Shown here: in pieces, positions 26,001 through 34,613 of the stretch
Numbering within the stretch: the first letter of the stretch is position 1
Layout: each line of letters opens with the position of its first letter
Source of the DNA: Sphingobium sp. EP60837
Lineage (GTDB): Bacteria; Pseudomonadota; Alphaproteobacteria; Sphingomonadales; Sphingomonadaceae
Assembly (NCBI RefSeq): GCF_001658005.1
Contig: NZ_CP015987.1
Span: 1,046,001-1,110,000 of the forward strand
Direction: 5' to 3'
DNA length: 64,000 nucleotides
Position numbers and translations under genes: made by a program
Notes under the pieces: generated by a model
What the model was told of the DNA's origin: nothing
Database searches by the model: none
Seen by the model: the letters and a program-made list of their open reading frames with translations, nothing else

Positions 26001-27650
26001 ATGAGCAAGATCGATCCTATTTTCGCGGCGGTCACCGCGCCGGGCACGCCCTTCGAAATCGGCGAGCAAGAAGGGCTGCGTTTCTTCGTGAACGCGCCTT
26101 CCGACCTCAACCAACTGATCGAAAGCGCACGCCGTTTCGGTGAGCAGACCTGCATCGTCGATCGCGACGGCCCAGAAGGCGAGCGTCGGCTGAGCTATAC
26201 CGAAGTCTTCGCATGGCGGGACAGGCTGGCCGCGCATTTGGAGATCGGTCGGGGCGACCGCGTCGCCATCTGCATGCGCAACCGGGCGGAATGGATGGTC
26301 GCCTTTCTGGCGGTGATGAAGCTTGGCGGGGTTGCGGTTTTGCTCAACAGCCGGGGTTCTGCGGCTGAACTGGCGGCGATGGTGGAGGAGGTTACCCCCG
26401 CCCTGGTGCTGGCCGACGCGGACCGCGCGGTTCTGCTGCGCGACGGCGGCTATGACGGCCGATTGCTGGACGTGACGCAGCCGCTGGAGGATCGTGGCGA
26501 TGCGGCTGGCGACGGCCTGATCGCCAAGCCGGGCGATCCTTGCGCCATTCTCTTCACCTCAGGCACGACCGGAAGGGTCAAGGGCGCGGTGTTATCTCAC
26601 CGGAGCCTGATCACCGGGCTTTTGGGCACGCAACTCACTGGCTCCATGGTGCTGCACAATATGGCGCGTGAATATGGCATGCCGGTGGAGACGCTGGCAG
26701 CGCAGGTGCCGCCCCAGGCCATTTTGCTCGTCTATCCGCTATTTCATATTTCAGGGTTGGGCTCTGGCTTCCTCGCGCCGCTGCTGTCGGGCGGCAAGAT
26801 TGTGATCATGCGGCGTTGGGATGCGGAAGAGGCGGTGCACGTCATCGAGCGCGAGAAGGTGACGCAGTTTTCTACCGTTCCCACCATGTTGTGGGACATG
26901 GTCAATCGTGCCCGGCTGGAGGACGCCGACCTAAGCTCGATCCGCAACATCGGTTCGGGCGGTCAGGCGCTGCCGCTCAATCTGTTGGAGGAGGTGCGGA
27001 AGCTGTGTCCGCATTCGATGCTCGGGACCGGCTATGGTATGACCGAAACATCGGGCGCGATCGCGCAGGCGGTGGGGGCAGACTTTTTGGCGGCGCGGAC
27101 TTCGGCGGGGCGGGTTTTGCCGCTGGTCGATCTGCGGATCGAGCGGGAGGACGGGACCGTCTGCGGCCCCAATCAGACCGGCGAGATCATCGTGCGCAGC
27201 GCCATGATCATGAGCGGATACTGGAACCGGCCGGAGGATACGGCCAAGACCTTCACGGCAGACGGTTGGCTGCGCACGGGCGACATCGGTTATCAGGATG
27301 AGGATGGCTATATCTTCATCGTCGATCGGGCGAAAGACATGGTCATCTCCGGCGGCGAGAATATCTATTGCGCCGAGGTCGAGCGGGTGCTGAGCGAAAT
27401 GCCGCAGATCACCGAATGCGCCACGTTCGGCGTTGCCGACGACCGACTGGGCGAGGCGCTGGTCGCCGTGGTGCAGGCCAAGGGACTGGACGAACGCAGC
27501 ATCATCAATTGGGTGGGGGAGCGGCTGGCGCCTTACAAAGCGCCGGTTAGGGTCGCCTTTTCGAGCGAGCCGCTGCCGCGCAACCAATCTGAGAAAATCG
27601 ACAAGATCGCGCTGCGCGCGCTGTGGCCGCAACTGGCCGCGAACAACTGA
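26001..27650 (+). CDS. Class I adenylate-forming acyl-CoA ligase
   Basis: 549 aa from the ATG at 26001 with AAGGA upstream (an in-frame start at 25938 adds 21 residues). AMP-binding enzyme: P-loop FTSGTTGRVKGAVLSH (186-195 core), GYGMTETSGA, RTGDIGYQDEDGYIFIVDRAKDMVISGGENIYCAEVE, and the C-terminal PRNQSEKIDK. The last motif keeps the catalytic Lys although the usual Gly before it is Glu. It would activate a carboxylic acid with ATP and CoA. First gene of a run with the amidohydrolase-like and Rieske genes. The acid could be fatty, terpenoid, steroid side-chain or aromatic; not resolvable here. Confidence 0.88.
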   Translation: MSKIDPIFAAVTAPGTPFEIGEQEGLRFFVNAPSDLNQLIESARRFGEQTCIVDRDGPEGERRLSYTEVFAWRDRLAAHLEIGRGDRVAICMRNRAEWMVAFLAVMKLGGVAVLLNSRGSAAELAAMVEEVTPALVLADADRAVLLRDGGYDGRLLDVTQPLEDRGDAAGDGLIAKPGDPCAILFTSGTTGRVKGAVLSHRSLITGLLGTQLTGSMVLHNMAREYGMPVETLAAQVPPQAILLVYPLFHISGLGSGFLAPLLSGGKIVIMRRWDAEEAVHVIEREKVTQFSTVPTMLWDMVNRARLEDADLSSIRNIGSGGQALPLNLLEEVRKLCPHSMLGTGYGMTETSGAIAQAVGADFLAARTSAGRVLPLVDLRIEREDGTVCGPNQTGEIIVRSAMIMSGYWNRPEDTAKTFTADGWLRTGDIGYQDEDGYIFIVDRAKDMVISGGENIYCAEVERVLSEMPQITECATFGVADDRLGEALVAVVQAKGLDERSIINWVGERLAPYKAPVRVAFSSEPLPRNQSEKIDKIALRALWPQLAANN

Positions 27651-27667
27651 AACAGGAGAGTTTCGTC

Positions 27668-28537
27668 ATGGGCATGCCCAAGGACATAAAGATCATCGAC
27701 TGCATGCTGGGCATTCCGGAAGCCGAGGACCGTTCCGCCTGGTTCGATCCCTTCCGTCCGCTGATCAAGGACCAGCAGACGCTTCAGCAGTTTGCCATGC
27801 CGGCGCAATATATGTTCAAGGACATTCCGCAGACCGGCAAGACCGACGATTATGTGTCCTGGACCGTCGAGCAGATGGACCAATATGGCATCGACAAGGC
27901 CCTGGTCGGCTGGAACGACAATGCGACGTCCTATCGGGCCAAAGAGATGTACGGCGACCGCTTCTTCTTCGACCTGCCCTGCGATCCTAACAAGGGCATG
28001 GAGGAAGTGCGGCGGATCAAGCGCATCCATGCCGAAGTCGGCCTGTCCGCGATCAGTGTCTTTCCGGCGGGCACGCTGCCGCAGGTTGCGATCAATCACA
28101 AATATATGTTCCCGCTCTACACTTGTGCGGCGGAGCTGGGGCTTCCGGTGCTGCTTAACGCCGGGATTCCGGGGCCGCGTATCCCAATGGAGACGCAGAA
28201 GGTCGAGCATCTGGATGAAGTCTGCTGGTTCTTCCCAGAGCTGAAGGTCGTCATGCGGCATGGCGCGGAGCCGTGGGAAGCGCTGGCGGTAAAGCTGATG
28301 CTGAAATGGCCCAATCTTTATTATTCGACCAGCGCCTTTGCGCCCAAACATTATCCCAAGGCGATCATCGACTACGCCAATACGCGTGGTGCCGATAAGA
28401 TCATCTATGCAGGCTATTTCCCCATGGGTCTCAGCCTGGAGCGTATCTTCAGCGATATGCAGAATGTGCCTTTCAAGGACGAAGTCTGGCCGAAATTCTT
28501 GCGTGAGAACGCGGTCAAGGTCTTCGGCCTCAACTAA
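27668..28537 (+). CDS. Amidohydrolase-family protein lacking the HxH motif
   Basis: 289 aa from the ATG at 27668 after CAGGAGAG. Overall it resembles amidohydrolase_2/ACMSD-like TIM-barrel proteins (VEQMDQYGIDKALVGW, LPVLLNAGIPGPR, LKVVMRHG, KIIYAGYFPMGLSLE). The usual N-terminal metal site DxHxH is absent: the strand reads IIDCMLGIP at residues 9-17. Similar proteins with 'IDxMxGxP' occur in actinobacterial degradation clusters. Without the HxH pair it may use a different metal arrangement or none. It lies between the acyl-CoA ligase and the Rieske oxygenase, 17 bp from each, so it probably acts on their pathway intermediate as a hydrolase or decarboxylase. Confidence 0.8.
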   Translation: MGMPKDIKIIDCMLGIPEAEDRSAWFDPFRPLIKDQQTLQQFAMPAQYMFKDIPQTGKTDDYVSWTVEQMDQYGIDKALVGWNDNATSYRAKEMYGDRFFFDLPCDPNKGMEEVRRIKRIHAEVGLSAISVFPAGTLPQVAINHKYMFPLYTCAAELGLPVLLNAGIPGPRIPMETQKVEHLDEVCWFFPELKVVMRHGAEPWEALAVKLMLKWPNLYYSTSAFAPKHYPKAIIDYANTRGADKIIYAGYFPMGLSLERIFSDMQNVPFKDEVWPKFLRENAVKVFGLN

Positions 28538-28553
28538 TCTGACGGAGCTTTTC

Positions 28554-29657
28554 ATGTCCAACGCCCAAAGCAGCGCCGCCAACGATGCGCGCACGCCCCC
28601 CGTCGCCGTCTGGCAGATCCTCGAAAAGCTGAAAGGGCAGGAACTGCTCGACTGGCGGCTTGCCGAGGTGACGGATCGCGCCTCCGTGAAGGAGCGCAAT
28701 CTCGACATCGGCATCCCCTTTGGGTGGTATCCGCTGCTGCTGTCCTCCGAACTCGCCGTTGGGGAGGTGAAGCCGCTGCGTTACTTCTCGAAGGATCTGG
28801 CGATCTGGCGCGGGGAGGACGGCAAGGTCCGCATGCTCGACGCCTATTGCAAGCATCTGGGCGCGCATATGGGCCATGGCGGCAAGGTGCATGGCAATCT
28901 GCTGGAATGTCCTTTCCACGCATGGCGCTATGATGGTGACGAGGCGGCGGTGAAGGATATTCCCTACGCCCGCGTCATTCCGCCGCAGGTAAAACGCAAA
29001 TGCACCCGCAATTGGCACATCACCGAAACCAATCGGTGGATCTGGGCCTGGTATCATCCGGAGGATGTCGAGCCGCTGTTCGAGGTTGCGGTTCTGCCCG
29101 AGGCGAGTGATCCCGATTGGACCGATTATGAGGTCCATGAATGGAATGTTTGGGGGTCGCTTCAGAACATGGCGGAAAATGGCGTGGACGTTGCGCATTT
29201 CCGCTTCATCCACGGCACCGCGAATGTTCCCTTGGGCGAGCTACGTTGGGACGAATGGGGCCGCGGCGCCGATGTGAAGGCGAAGATGGGCACGCCCTGG
29301 GGCGAAGTCGATGGCTGCATCAGCTATGACACGATGGGACCGGGTCAGAGCTGGACGCGCTTTACCGGCATTTCGGAAACGCTGTTGGTCGCCTGTCTCG
29401 CTCCCGTTGAGCTGGACCATGTCCATGTCCGCTTCTGCTTTACCCAGCCAAAGGCGCAGGCCGAAGGCGAGCGTGCGGGCGTTGCACGCGCCATCATCCG
29501 CGACATTTGCAAGCAGTTCGATCAGGACAAGGTCGTATGGGACCGGCAGAAGTTCGAGCCCAATCCGATCATCTGCGATGGTGACGGCCCCATCCCGCAG
29601 TTCCGCAAATATTATGCGCGCTACTATGCGGATCAGGGCGTGACGGCAGAGGCATAG
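28554..29657 (+). CDS. Rieske non-heme iron oxygenase, catalytic subunit (KshA-like)
   Basis: 367 aa from the ATG at 28554. The Rieske [2Fe-2S] centre is Cys99-x-His101 (YCKHLGAHMG) and Cys119-xx-His122 (CPFHAW). The mononuclear iron site has His215 and His220, with the bridging Asp212 of DVAHFRFIH. Architecture and the N-terminal IPFGWYPLLLSSEL most resemble 3-ketosteroid 9-alpha-hydroxylase (KshA)-type single-subunit oxygenases, which act on polycyclic substrates with a separate reductase. No reductase or ferredoxin gene is in the window, so electrons must come from elsewhere. It follows the amidohydrolase-like gene by 16 bp. The true substrate is unknown. Confidence 0.88.
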   Translation: MSNAQSSAANDARTPPVAVWQILEKLKGQELLDWRLAEVTDRASVKERNLDIGIPFGWYPLLLSSELAVGEVKPLRYFSKDLAIWRGEDGKVRMLDAYCKHLGAHMGHGGKVHGNLLECPFHAWRYDGDEAAVKDIPYARVIPPQVKRKCTRNWHITETNRWIWAWYHPEDVEPLFEVAVLPEASDPDWTDYEVHEWNVWGSLQNMAENGVDVAHFRFIHGTANVPLGELRWDEWGRGADVKAKMGTPWGEVDGCISYDTMGPGQSWTRFTGISETLLVACLAPVELDHVHVRFCFTQPKAQAEGERAGVARAIIRDICKQFDQDKVVWDRQKFEPNPIICDGDGPIPQFRKYYARYYADQGVTAEA

Positions 29658-29690
29658 AACGGGTCACGATCAGTCAATCGCATCCGACAC

Positions 29691-29769
29691 CCGCTCGGGC
29701 TGAGCCTGTCGAAGCCCCTTTTCTGGTCTGAAGAGGATACAGGCCCTTCGACAAGCTCAGCGCGGACGG
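29691..29769. repeat. Palindromic intergenic repeat (REP-like), copy 2
   Basis: CTGAGCCTGTCGAAG (29700-29714) and CTTCGACAAGCTCAG (29746-29760) pair at 14 of 15 positions, with further pairing of the GC-rich flanks. It shares the 'cttcgacaagctca' core with the repeat at 22014-22130. It separates the Rieske gene from the amidase gene. Confidence 0.65.
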
Positions 29770-29828
29770 GGGCGGGAGAGAGCCTTATTTGGCCATGGCG
29801 CTCAAGGCCTGCGCAGGAGTGGATATAA

Positions 29829-31340
29829 ATGAACATGACACGTCGGGAAGGCATGGCGGCTGTCGGCGCGGCGGCGCTGTTGGGGGTGACGGGCGCGGGC
29901 AAAGCTGCGGCGCGACGCTCCAGCCTGCTCGACACGCATGACGCGATGGGCCTCGCGGAATTGGTCGCCAAGCGTGAGGTGTCGCCAAGCGAATTGCTCG
30001 ACGCGGCGATTGGTCGGGCGGAAGCGCTCAATCCGCGCTTCAACTTCATGGCGCAGAAGCATTATGATTATGGCCGCGCGGCGATTGCTAAAGGGCTTCC
30101 ACAGGGGCCGTTTAGCGGCGTGCCGTGGCTGCTGAAGGATCTCAACACCTATGTTGCGGGTCTGCCGACGGAAAATGGCAGCCGCTTCTACAAAGGATAT
30201 CGGCCCCAGATCACGTCGGAGCTGGTCCGCCGGATCGAGAAGGCTGGCTTTGTCATCTTCGGCAAGACGACAGTGCCCGAACTGGGGCTCACCGGCACGA
30301 CCGAGAACAAGCTGAACGGCGACACGCGCAATCCGTGGAATCCCAAGCATATCACGGGTGGGTCGTCGGGCGGAGCTGCGGCCGCAGTGGCGGCGGGCGT
30401 GTTGCCTGCGGCCCATGCGACCGATGGGGGCGGATCGATCCGCATTCCGGCGTCTTGCTGCGGCCTGTTTGGGCTGAAACCCAGCCGGGGCCGGGTGCCG
30501 ATGGGGCCGCCACGCACGGAAGGCTGGGGTGGGCTGTCGGTGCACCACGCGGTGACCCGCAGCGTACGGGATTCTGCGGCTATTCTGGATGCGACGCAGG
30601 GGCCTGAGCCGGGTAGCCGCTATGCCGCCCCGACGCCTGCGGAGAACTTTCTATCGCAAATTGGCAAGGCACCCGGACGGCTGCGCATCGCGCTGATGCT
30701 GGATGCGCCATCGGGATCGCCGGTCGATCCCGAATGTGTCGAAGCGGCGCGGAAAGCCGCGCGGCTGTGCGAGCGCCTGGGCCATCATGTCGAGGAAGCC
30801 GCGCCTAAGCTGGACATTGCGGCGATGGGTGCGGCCAGTTTCGTGCTGATCGGCTCGTCCGTAGCGGCAGACATGCTGGACCGCGCCAAGGCGACGGGCA
30901 TTGCAATCGGCCCCGAAGTGCTGGAGCCGATCACCCTTGGCTTTACTGCCTATGGGCAGAAGGCGACGGGTATGGACTTTGCGCGCGCCAACAATACGCT
31001 TCAGGCGGCAGCGATCAGCATGGCACAGTTCATGGCGAATTATGACGTCATATTGTCGCCGACCCTGGCAGCGCCGCCGCTGGAACTGGGCAAGATCAAC
31101 CTGTCGCCTGATGTGGATTTTGCCGCTTGGGGTCAACGTGCAGCCAGCTTCTCGCCCTTCACGCAGATCGCGAACATGACCGGGCAGCCTGCCATGTCGG
31201 TGCCACTGGCTACAGCGAATAATGGCCTGCCCATCGGCGTGATGTTCATGGGTCGATATGGCGATGAGGCATTGTTGTTCCGGCTCGCCGGGCAGCTGGA
31301 AGCCGCCGCACCGTGGAAGAACAGGCGCCCGGCGCTTTAA
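29829..31340 (+). CDS. Amidase (amidase-signature family), Tat-type signal
   Basis: 503 aa. The N-terminus MNMTRREGMAAVGAAALLG has a twin-arginine-like signal (TRREGM) and hydrophobic stretch, so export to the periplasm is likely. The amidase-signature catalytic set Lys103 (WLLKDLN), cis-Ser179 (GGSSGG) and Ser203 (DGGGSIRIPAS) is intact. These enzymes hydrolyse amides or esters. It starts after a palindromic repeat, 170 bp from the Rieske stop, and is followed by an SDR and MFS gene on the same strand. A role in releasing the carboxylic acid that the ligase then activates is inferred from position. Confidence 0.85.
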   Translation: MNMTRREGMAAVGAAALLGVTGAGKAAARRSSLLDTHDAMGLAELVAKREVSPSELLDAAIGRAEALNPRFNFMAQKHYDYGRAAIAKGLPQGPFSGVPWLLKDLNTYVAGLPTENGSRFYKGYRPQITSELVRRIEKAGFVIFGKTTVPELGLTGTTENKLNGDTRNPWNPKHITGGSSGGAAAAVAAGVLPAAHATDGGGSIRIPASCCGLFGLKPSRGRVPMGPPRTEGWGGLSVHHAVTRSVRDSAAILDATQGPEPGSRYAAPTPAENFLSQIGKAPGRLRIALMLDAPSGSPVDPECVEAARKAARLCERLGHHVEEAAPKLDIAAMGAASFVLIGSSVAADMLDRAKATGIAIGPEVLEPITLGFTAYGQKATGMDFARANNTLQAAAISMAQFMANYDVILSPTLAAPPLELGKINLSPDVDFAAWGQRAASFSPFTQIANMTGQPAMSVPLATANNGLPIGVMFMGRYGDEALLFRLAGQLEAAAPWKNRRPAL

Positions 31341-31363
31341 ACCGGATATTTCAGGAGATGAGG

Positions 31364-32122
31364 ATGCGTGGACTGGCAGGCAAGGCCGGGATCGTTGCGG
31401 GCGGCGGACGCGGCATTGGGGCGGCGACGGCGCGACGGCTGGCCGCTGAAGGCGCTGGCGTCGTGATCGGCGATATTGCCGGGGACTGGGCGATGGATAC
31501 CGCGCGCGCCATACGGGAGGAAGGCGGGCGAGCGATCGGCGTGCGCCTCGACGGCACCAAGGCCGTCTCGCAGGCCGCGATCGTCAATGCCGCGCTGGCC
31601 GAATTCGGGCGGCTCGATTTCTACCATAGCAATCTGGCTGGCGGCACAGAGGGTGATATCGATGTGCTGAATTGCAGCGAGGAGGTGCTCGACCGCTCCT
31701 TCGCCATCAATGCGAAAAGCCATTTCCTTGCCACGCAGGCGGCGCTTCCGGTGCTGATCGAGCGGGGCGGCGGCACGCTGATCTATACGTCGTCCGGTGC
31801 GGCGATTTCCGGCAATCCGCTGCAGGTCGCCTATCCGATGACGAAAAATGCGCTGCATGCGCTGGTGCGCCATGTCGCGCGGAAATTCGGCAAGCAGGGT
31901 ATCCGCGCCAACGGAATCTGCCCCGGTGTCGTTCTGACCGAAGCGGTCGCACAACATCTGACACAGGACTATGTGACATCCATGTTGAACAGCCTGCCGC
32001 ACAAGCGGCTGGGTCAACCCGACGATATTGCGGGGGCGGTCGCATTCCTGGCTTCCGATGACGGCGAATGGGTCAATGGGCAGCTATGGCACGTCAATGG
32101 CGGCTCGCTGCTGCGTGACTGA
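31364..32122 (+). CDS. SDR family oxidoreductase
   Basis: 252 aa from the ATG at 31364, preceded by AGGAGATGAGG; the ATG at 31358 is too close to that site. Classical SDR: GGGRGIGAATA cofactor motif, catalytic Ser in YTSSGAA, and YPMTK. The NNA motif is changed to HSNLAGG at about 86-92. The C-terminus VNGGSLLRD and the TSSGAA region closely resemble the SDR at 40083-40859 (VNGGSLMRA), which has HINAAD at the NNA position, so the two are probably paralogues of one subfamily. The stop overlaps the GTG start of the MFS gene. Likely an alcohol dehydrogenase step of the island pathway. Confidence 0.85.
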   Translation: MRGLAGKAGIVAGGGRGIGAATARRLAAEGAGVVIGDIAGDWAMDTARAIREEGGRAIGVRLDGTKAVSQAAIVNAALAEFGRLDFYHSNLAGGTEGDIDVLNCSEEVLDRSFAINAKSHFLATQAALPVLIERGGGTLIYTSSGAAISGNPLQVAYPMTKNALHALVRHVARKFGKQGIRANGICPGVVLTEAVAQHLTQDYVTSMLNSLPHKRLGQPDDIAGAVAFLASDDGEWVNGQLWHVNGGSLLRD

Positions 32123-33428
32123 TACACGTCCTACTTCCAATCCATGGGTGGTGCTTGCCACGCTGCTGGCGATCTATATCGTCAACTATGCCGACCGTTA
32201 TCTGATCACTGGCCTGATCGGTCCGATCAAGGCGCAGTTCGCGATCGGCGACGCCATGGTCGGCATGTTGATGGGGCCTGCCTTCGTGCTGCTCTATGTC
32301 ATACTCGGCGTGCCCTTTGCGCGGCTGGCGGATCGAACGTCGCGCGTGCAGGTCATCGCGGCGGGTTGTGTCCTATGGAGCGGCGCGACGATTGCGACAG
32401 GGATGGCGAGCGGCCCGATCAGCCTGACGCTCGCGCGCGTTGCCGTGGGAGTGGGGGAGGCGGCGTTCGTCGCCCCCGCCTATTCGTTGCTCTCCGATTA
32501 TTTCCGGCCTGAGCGGCGCGGTCTCGCCTTCGCGATATTGGGGCTGGCCGCCTATGTGGGGCAGATCGCAGGGCAAGCGGGCGGTCCAGCAATCGCGGCG
32601 CAGCATGATTGGCGCATGGCTTTCTACAGCATGGGCGCCATCGGGCTGCTTCTGGGCTTTGCCGCGCTGCTGCTCATCCGTGAGCCGCGACGGAGCGGGA
32701 GCGGCGAAGGGACGGTGGAGGCGCTGCCGCTTGGTCAATTGGCGCGATGCCTGGTGCGGAGCCCAGCTTATCTGTTCATGATGTTCGCCTTTGGCTTTGG
32801 CGTTCTGTCCGGTGTTGCCTTCGGCTATTGGGGTCCGGAGCTGTTCACACGCGCCTATGGCATGGACCCGGTGGCGGTGAAATCGGCCTTCGCCATGAAC
32901 TTTGGATTGTCCGGCCTGGTGGGAATGCTGCTGTTCGGGGCTTTGTCCGACCGGCTCGCGCGGCGCAGCATGATCTGGCCCTGTCGCCTGTCAGCCCTGG
33001 CGTTGGGCGCCGCCACTTGTGCGATCCTGATGGCGAGTTGGGCCGGTAGTTTCGGGACGGCGAGGCTGGCGGCGATACCTGCTGGCCTGCTGGGCGGCGG
33101 GTGGTCCGTCGGCTTCATGGCGACGCTGCAATATATGTTGCCGCCGCGTATCCGGGCAGCATCGACGGCGCTGTTCCTGGCGGTGACGACGTTGCTCGGC
33201 TTTTTCGTCGGACCTTGGGCCACCGGCGCATTGAGCGAGATGATGGGCCATGACGCCGCGGCGCTTCGCCTGGCGTTGACGCTGATTATTCCGTTCGGCT
33301 TCCTTTCGGCCTTGCTCGGCTGGGCCGCGGCCGGACGGGTGGAGCGCGATCGGGCTGCGTTGCACGACGCGCTTTCGATTCGACCTGCCGCCCCTTTGCT
33401 GGCAAGACCAGCGGCAGAAAAGGGTTGA
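32115..33428 (+). CDS. MFS transporter
   Basis: 437 aa from a GTG at 32115 that overlaps the SDR stop by 8 bp; the frame is open back to 32028 but that part is out of character. About 12 hydrophobic segments, with NYADRYLITGLIGPIKAQF at the first and the MFS loop motif GVPFARLADRTSRVQV after the second helix. It resembles the 'spinster-like' MFS group common in sphingomonad catabolic clusters. It would move substrate or product across the inner membrane, complementing the TonB receptor at 22159. Confidence 0.87.
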   Translation: MTDTRPTSNPWVVLATLLAIYIVNYADRYLITGLIGPIKAQFAIGDAMVGMLMGPAFVLLYVILGVPFARLADRTSRVQVIAAGCVLWSGATIATGMASGPISLTLARVAVGVGEAAFVAPAYSLLSDYFRPERRGLAFAILGLAAYVGQIAGQAGGPAIAAQHDWRMAFYSMGAIGLLLGFAALLLIREPRRSGSGEGTVEALPLGQLARCLVRSPAYLFMMFAFGFGVLSGVAFGYWGPELFTRAYGMDPVAVKSAFAMNFGLSGLVGMLLFGALSDRLARRSMIWPCRLSALALGAATCAILMASWAGSFGTARLAAIPAGLLGGGWSVGFMATLQYMLPPRIRAASTALFLAVTTLLGFFVGPWATGALSEMMGHDAAALRLALTLIIPFGFLSALLGWAAAGRVERDRAALHDALSIRPAAPLLARPAAEKG

Positions 33429-33437
33429 GTGACGTGT

Positions 33438-33917
33438 ATGAGTGAGACTTTCATGTTCGACGAGACGGATCGCAAGATCGTCGAACAGTTGCGGCAAAAT
33501 GGGCGGGCTACCAATCAGCAGATCGCCGAATCCCTGAACCTGATTGCTTCCACCGTGTCCACCCGCATCCGGCGGATGGAAGATGCGGGGATGCTGCGCG
33601 TCGTCGCCGTGTCCGACTTCGCCGTGCACGGATATAATGTCGTCATTCACGTTGCGATCCAGGTCAGCGGGCGCCCGGCCTTGGACGTGGCGGAGGATCT
33701 GGCCGTTTTTTCTGAAGTCTTCGCTGCGCACCTGGTCACGGGCAGCTATGAAGTCAGCGTGGTTCTGACCTTGAGAGATATTGACGAGCTGCCATCGCTG
33801 ATCACCGACAAATTGTCCAAAGTGGCGGGTATAAAATCGATGACGCCAGCTATCGGCTTAGACATAGTCCGCTATGGTCTGGACACAGCGCCGGTAGAGA
33901 GCAGGAGGCTTGCATGA
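33438..33917 (+). CDS. Lrp/AsnC family regulator (first of pair)
   Basis: 159 aa from the ATG at 33438 (an ATG at 33453 is also possible). N-terminal helix-turn-helix: FDETDRKIVEQLRQNGRATNQQIAESLNLIASTVSTRIRRMEDAGML. The C-terminal RAM/AsnC ligand domain follows, with VTGSYEVSVVLTLRDIDELPSLI. It begins just after the MFS stop and overlaps the second Lrp gene by an ATGA. Lrp proteins bind as multimers to repeated sites about two helical turns apart, which fits the 23-bp spaced inverted repeats in this island. Metabolite-sensing control of the catabolic genes is inferred. Confidence 0.87.
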   Translation: MSETFMFDETDRKIVEQLRQNGRATNQQIAESLNLIASTVSTRIRRMEDAGMLRVVAVSDFAVHGYNVVIHVAIQVSGRPALDVAEDLAVFSEVFAAHLVTGSYEVSVVLTLRDIDELPSLITDKLSKVAGIKSMTPAIGLDIVRYGLDTAPVESRRLA

Positions 33918-34396
33918 GAAAGCCGGATCTGGATGAGCTGGATCATCAGCTGATCGACATTTTGGCGCAGGATGCGCGCGTGTCGAACCGTAAGATCGCA
34001 AGCGAGCTTGGCGTCAACGAAGGGACGGTCAGGGGCCGGATCAAGCGGCTGCAGCAGGAAAGGCTGATCGCCTTCACTGCGCTAACCGGGCTGAAACTGG
34101 AAAAGGCGACCAATCTTGCTTTCATCGCGGTGCAGGCTGACGTCGCGCATGTCCGCCAGATCGCCCGCGACATTGCGCATATCCCGCTGGTGAAGGCGGT
34201 GATGATTACGCTGGGGCCGTTCAACATCATGGCCACCTGCCTCTATGACGATCTCGATGATCTGCACAGATTGGCCTCGGGGCAAATACTGTCCATGCCC
34301 GGCGTCAATCATGTCGAAACGTCACTGGCGGTCAAAACGGTGAAATTCACCAACAGGGTCGTTCGGATCACAGAAGCTGCCACCGGACTAGCGTAA
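33914..34396 (+). CDS. Lrp/AsnC family regulator (second of pair)
   Basis: 160 aa, starting in an ATGA overlap with the first Lrp gene. Helix-turn-helix LDELDHQLIDILAQDARVSNRKIASELGVNEGTVRGRIKRLQQERLI, then the RAM domain (ITLGPFNIMATCLYDDLDDL). It is clearly different in sequence from its partner, so the pair is not a recent duplication. The tight coupling suggests equal production and possibly mixed oligomers. An operator candidate lies 15 bp downstream at 34411, ahead of the acyl-CoA dehydrogenases. Confidence 0.87.
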   Translation: MRKPDLDELDHQLIDILAQDARVSNRKIASELGVNEGTVRGRIKRLQQERLIAFTALTGLKLEKATNLAFIAVQADVAHVRQIARDIAHIPLVKAVMITLGPFNIMATCLYDDLDDLHRLASGQILSMPGVNHVETSLAVKTVKFTNRVVRITEAATGLA

Positions 34397-34410
34397 GTGG
34401 CTACGGCTAA

Positions 34411-34442
34411 ATTCGGAATTTATTAAATCATAAATTCCGCAA
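34411..34442. promoter_or_regulatory. Operator candidate, site 2 (ATTCGGAAT-N14-ATTCCGCAA)
   Basis: Left arm ATTCGGAAT at 34411-34419, right arm ATTCCG at 34434-34439, same 23-bp spacing and AT-rich middle as site 1 at 25653. It lies between the second Lrp gene and the acyl-CoA dehydrogenase operon, about 170 bp upstream of the latter's ATG. Confidence 0.6.
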
Positions 34443-34613
34443 ATCGATGCTTGAAATCTATTTTTCCCTGATATAGCACAAAAGCAGGATGGCGCGTGGA
34501 TGAAGTCGCGTCGCATGAGCAGGGAGGGATGCGCCGGATCCGCGGTGCCCATCGGCCTTGTTCCGCTATAGGCTGGAACAGGCGCCCTGACGGGATATTT
34601 GAAGGCGGCCAAA

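Noticed and set aside
22014..29769. Insertion sequence or transposon boundaries around the catabolic island
   Set aside because: No transposase, target duplication or terminal repeats found; only short REP-like palindromes.
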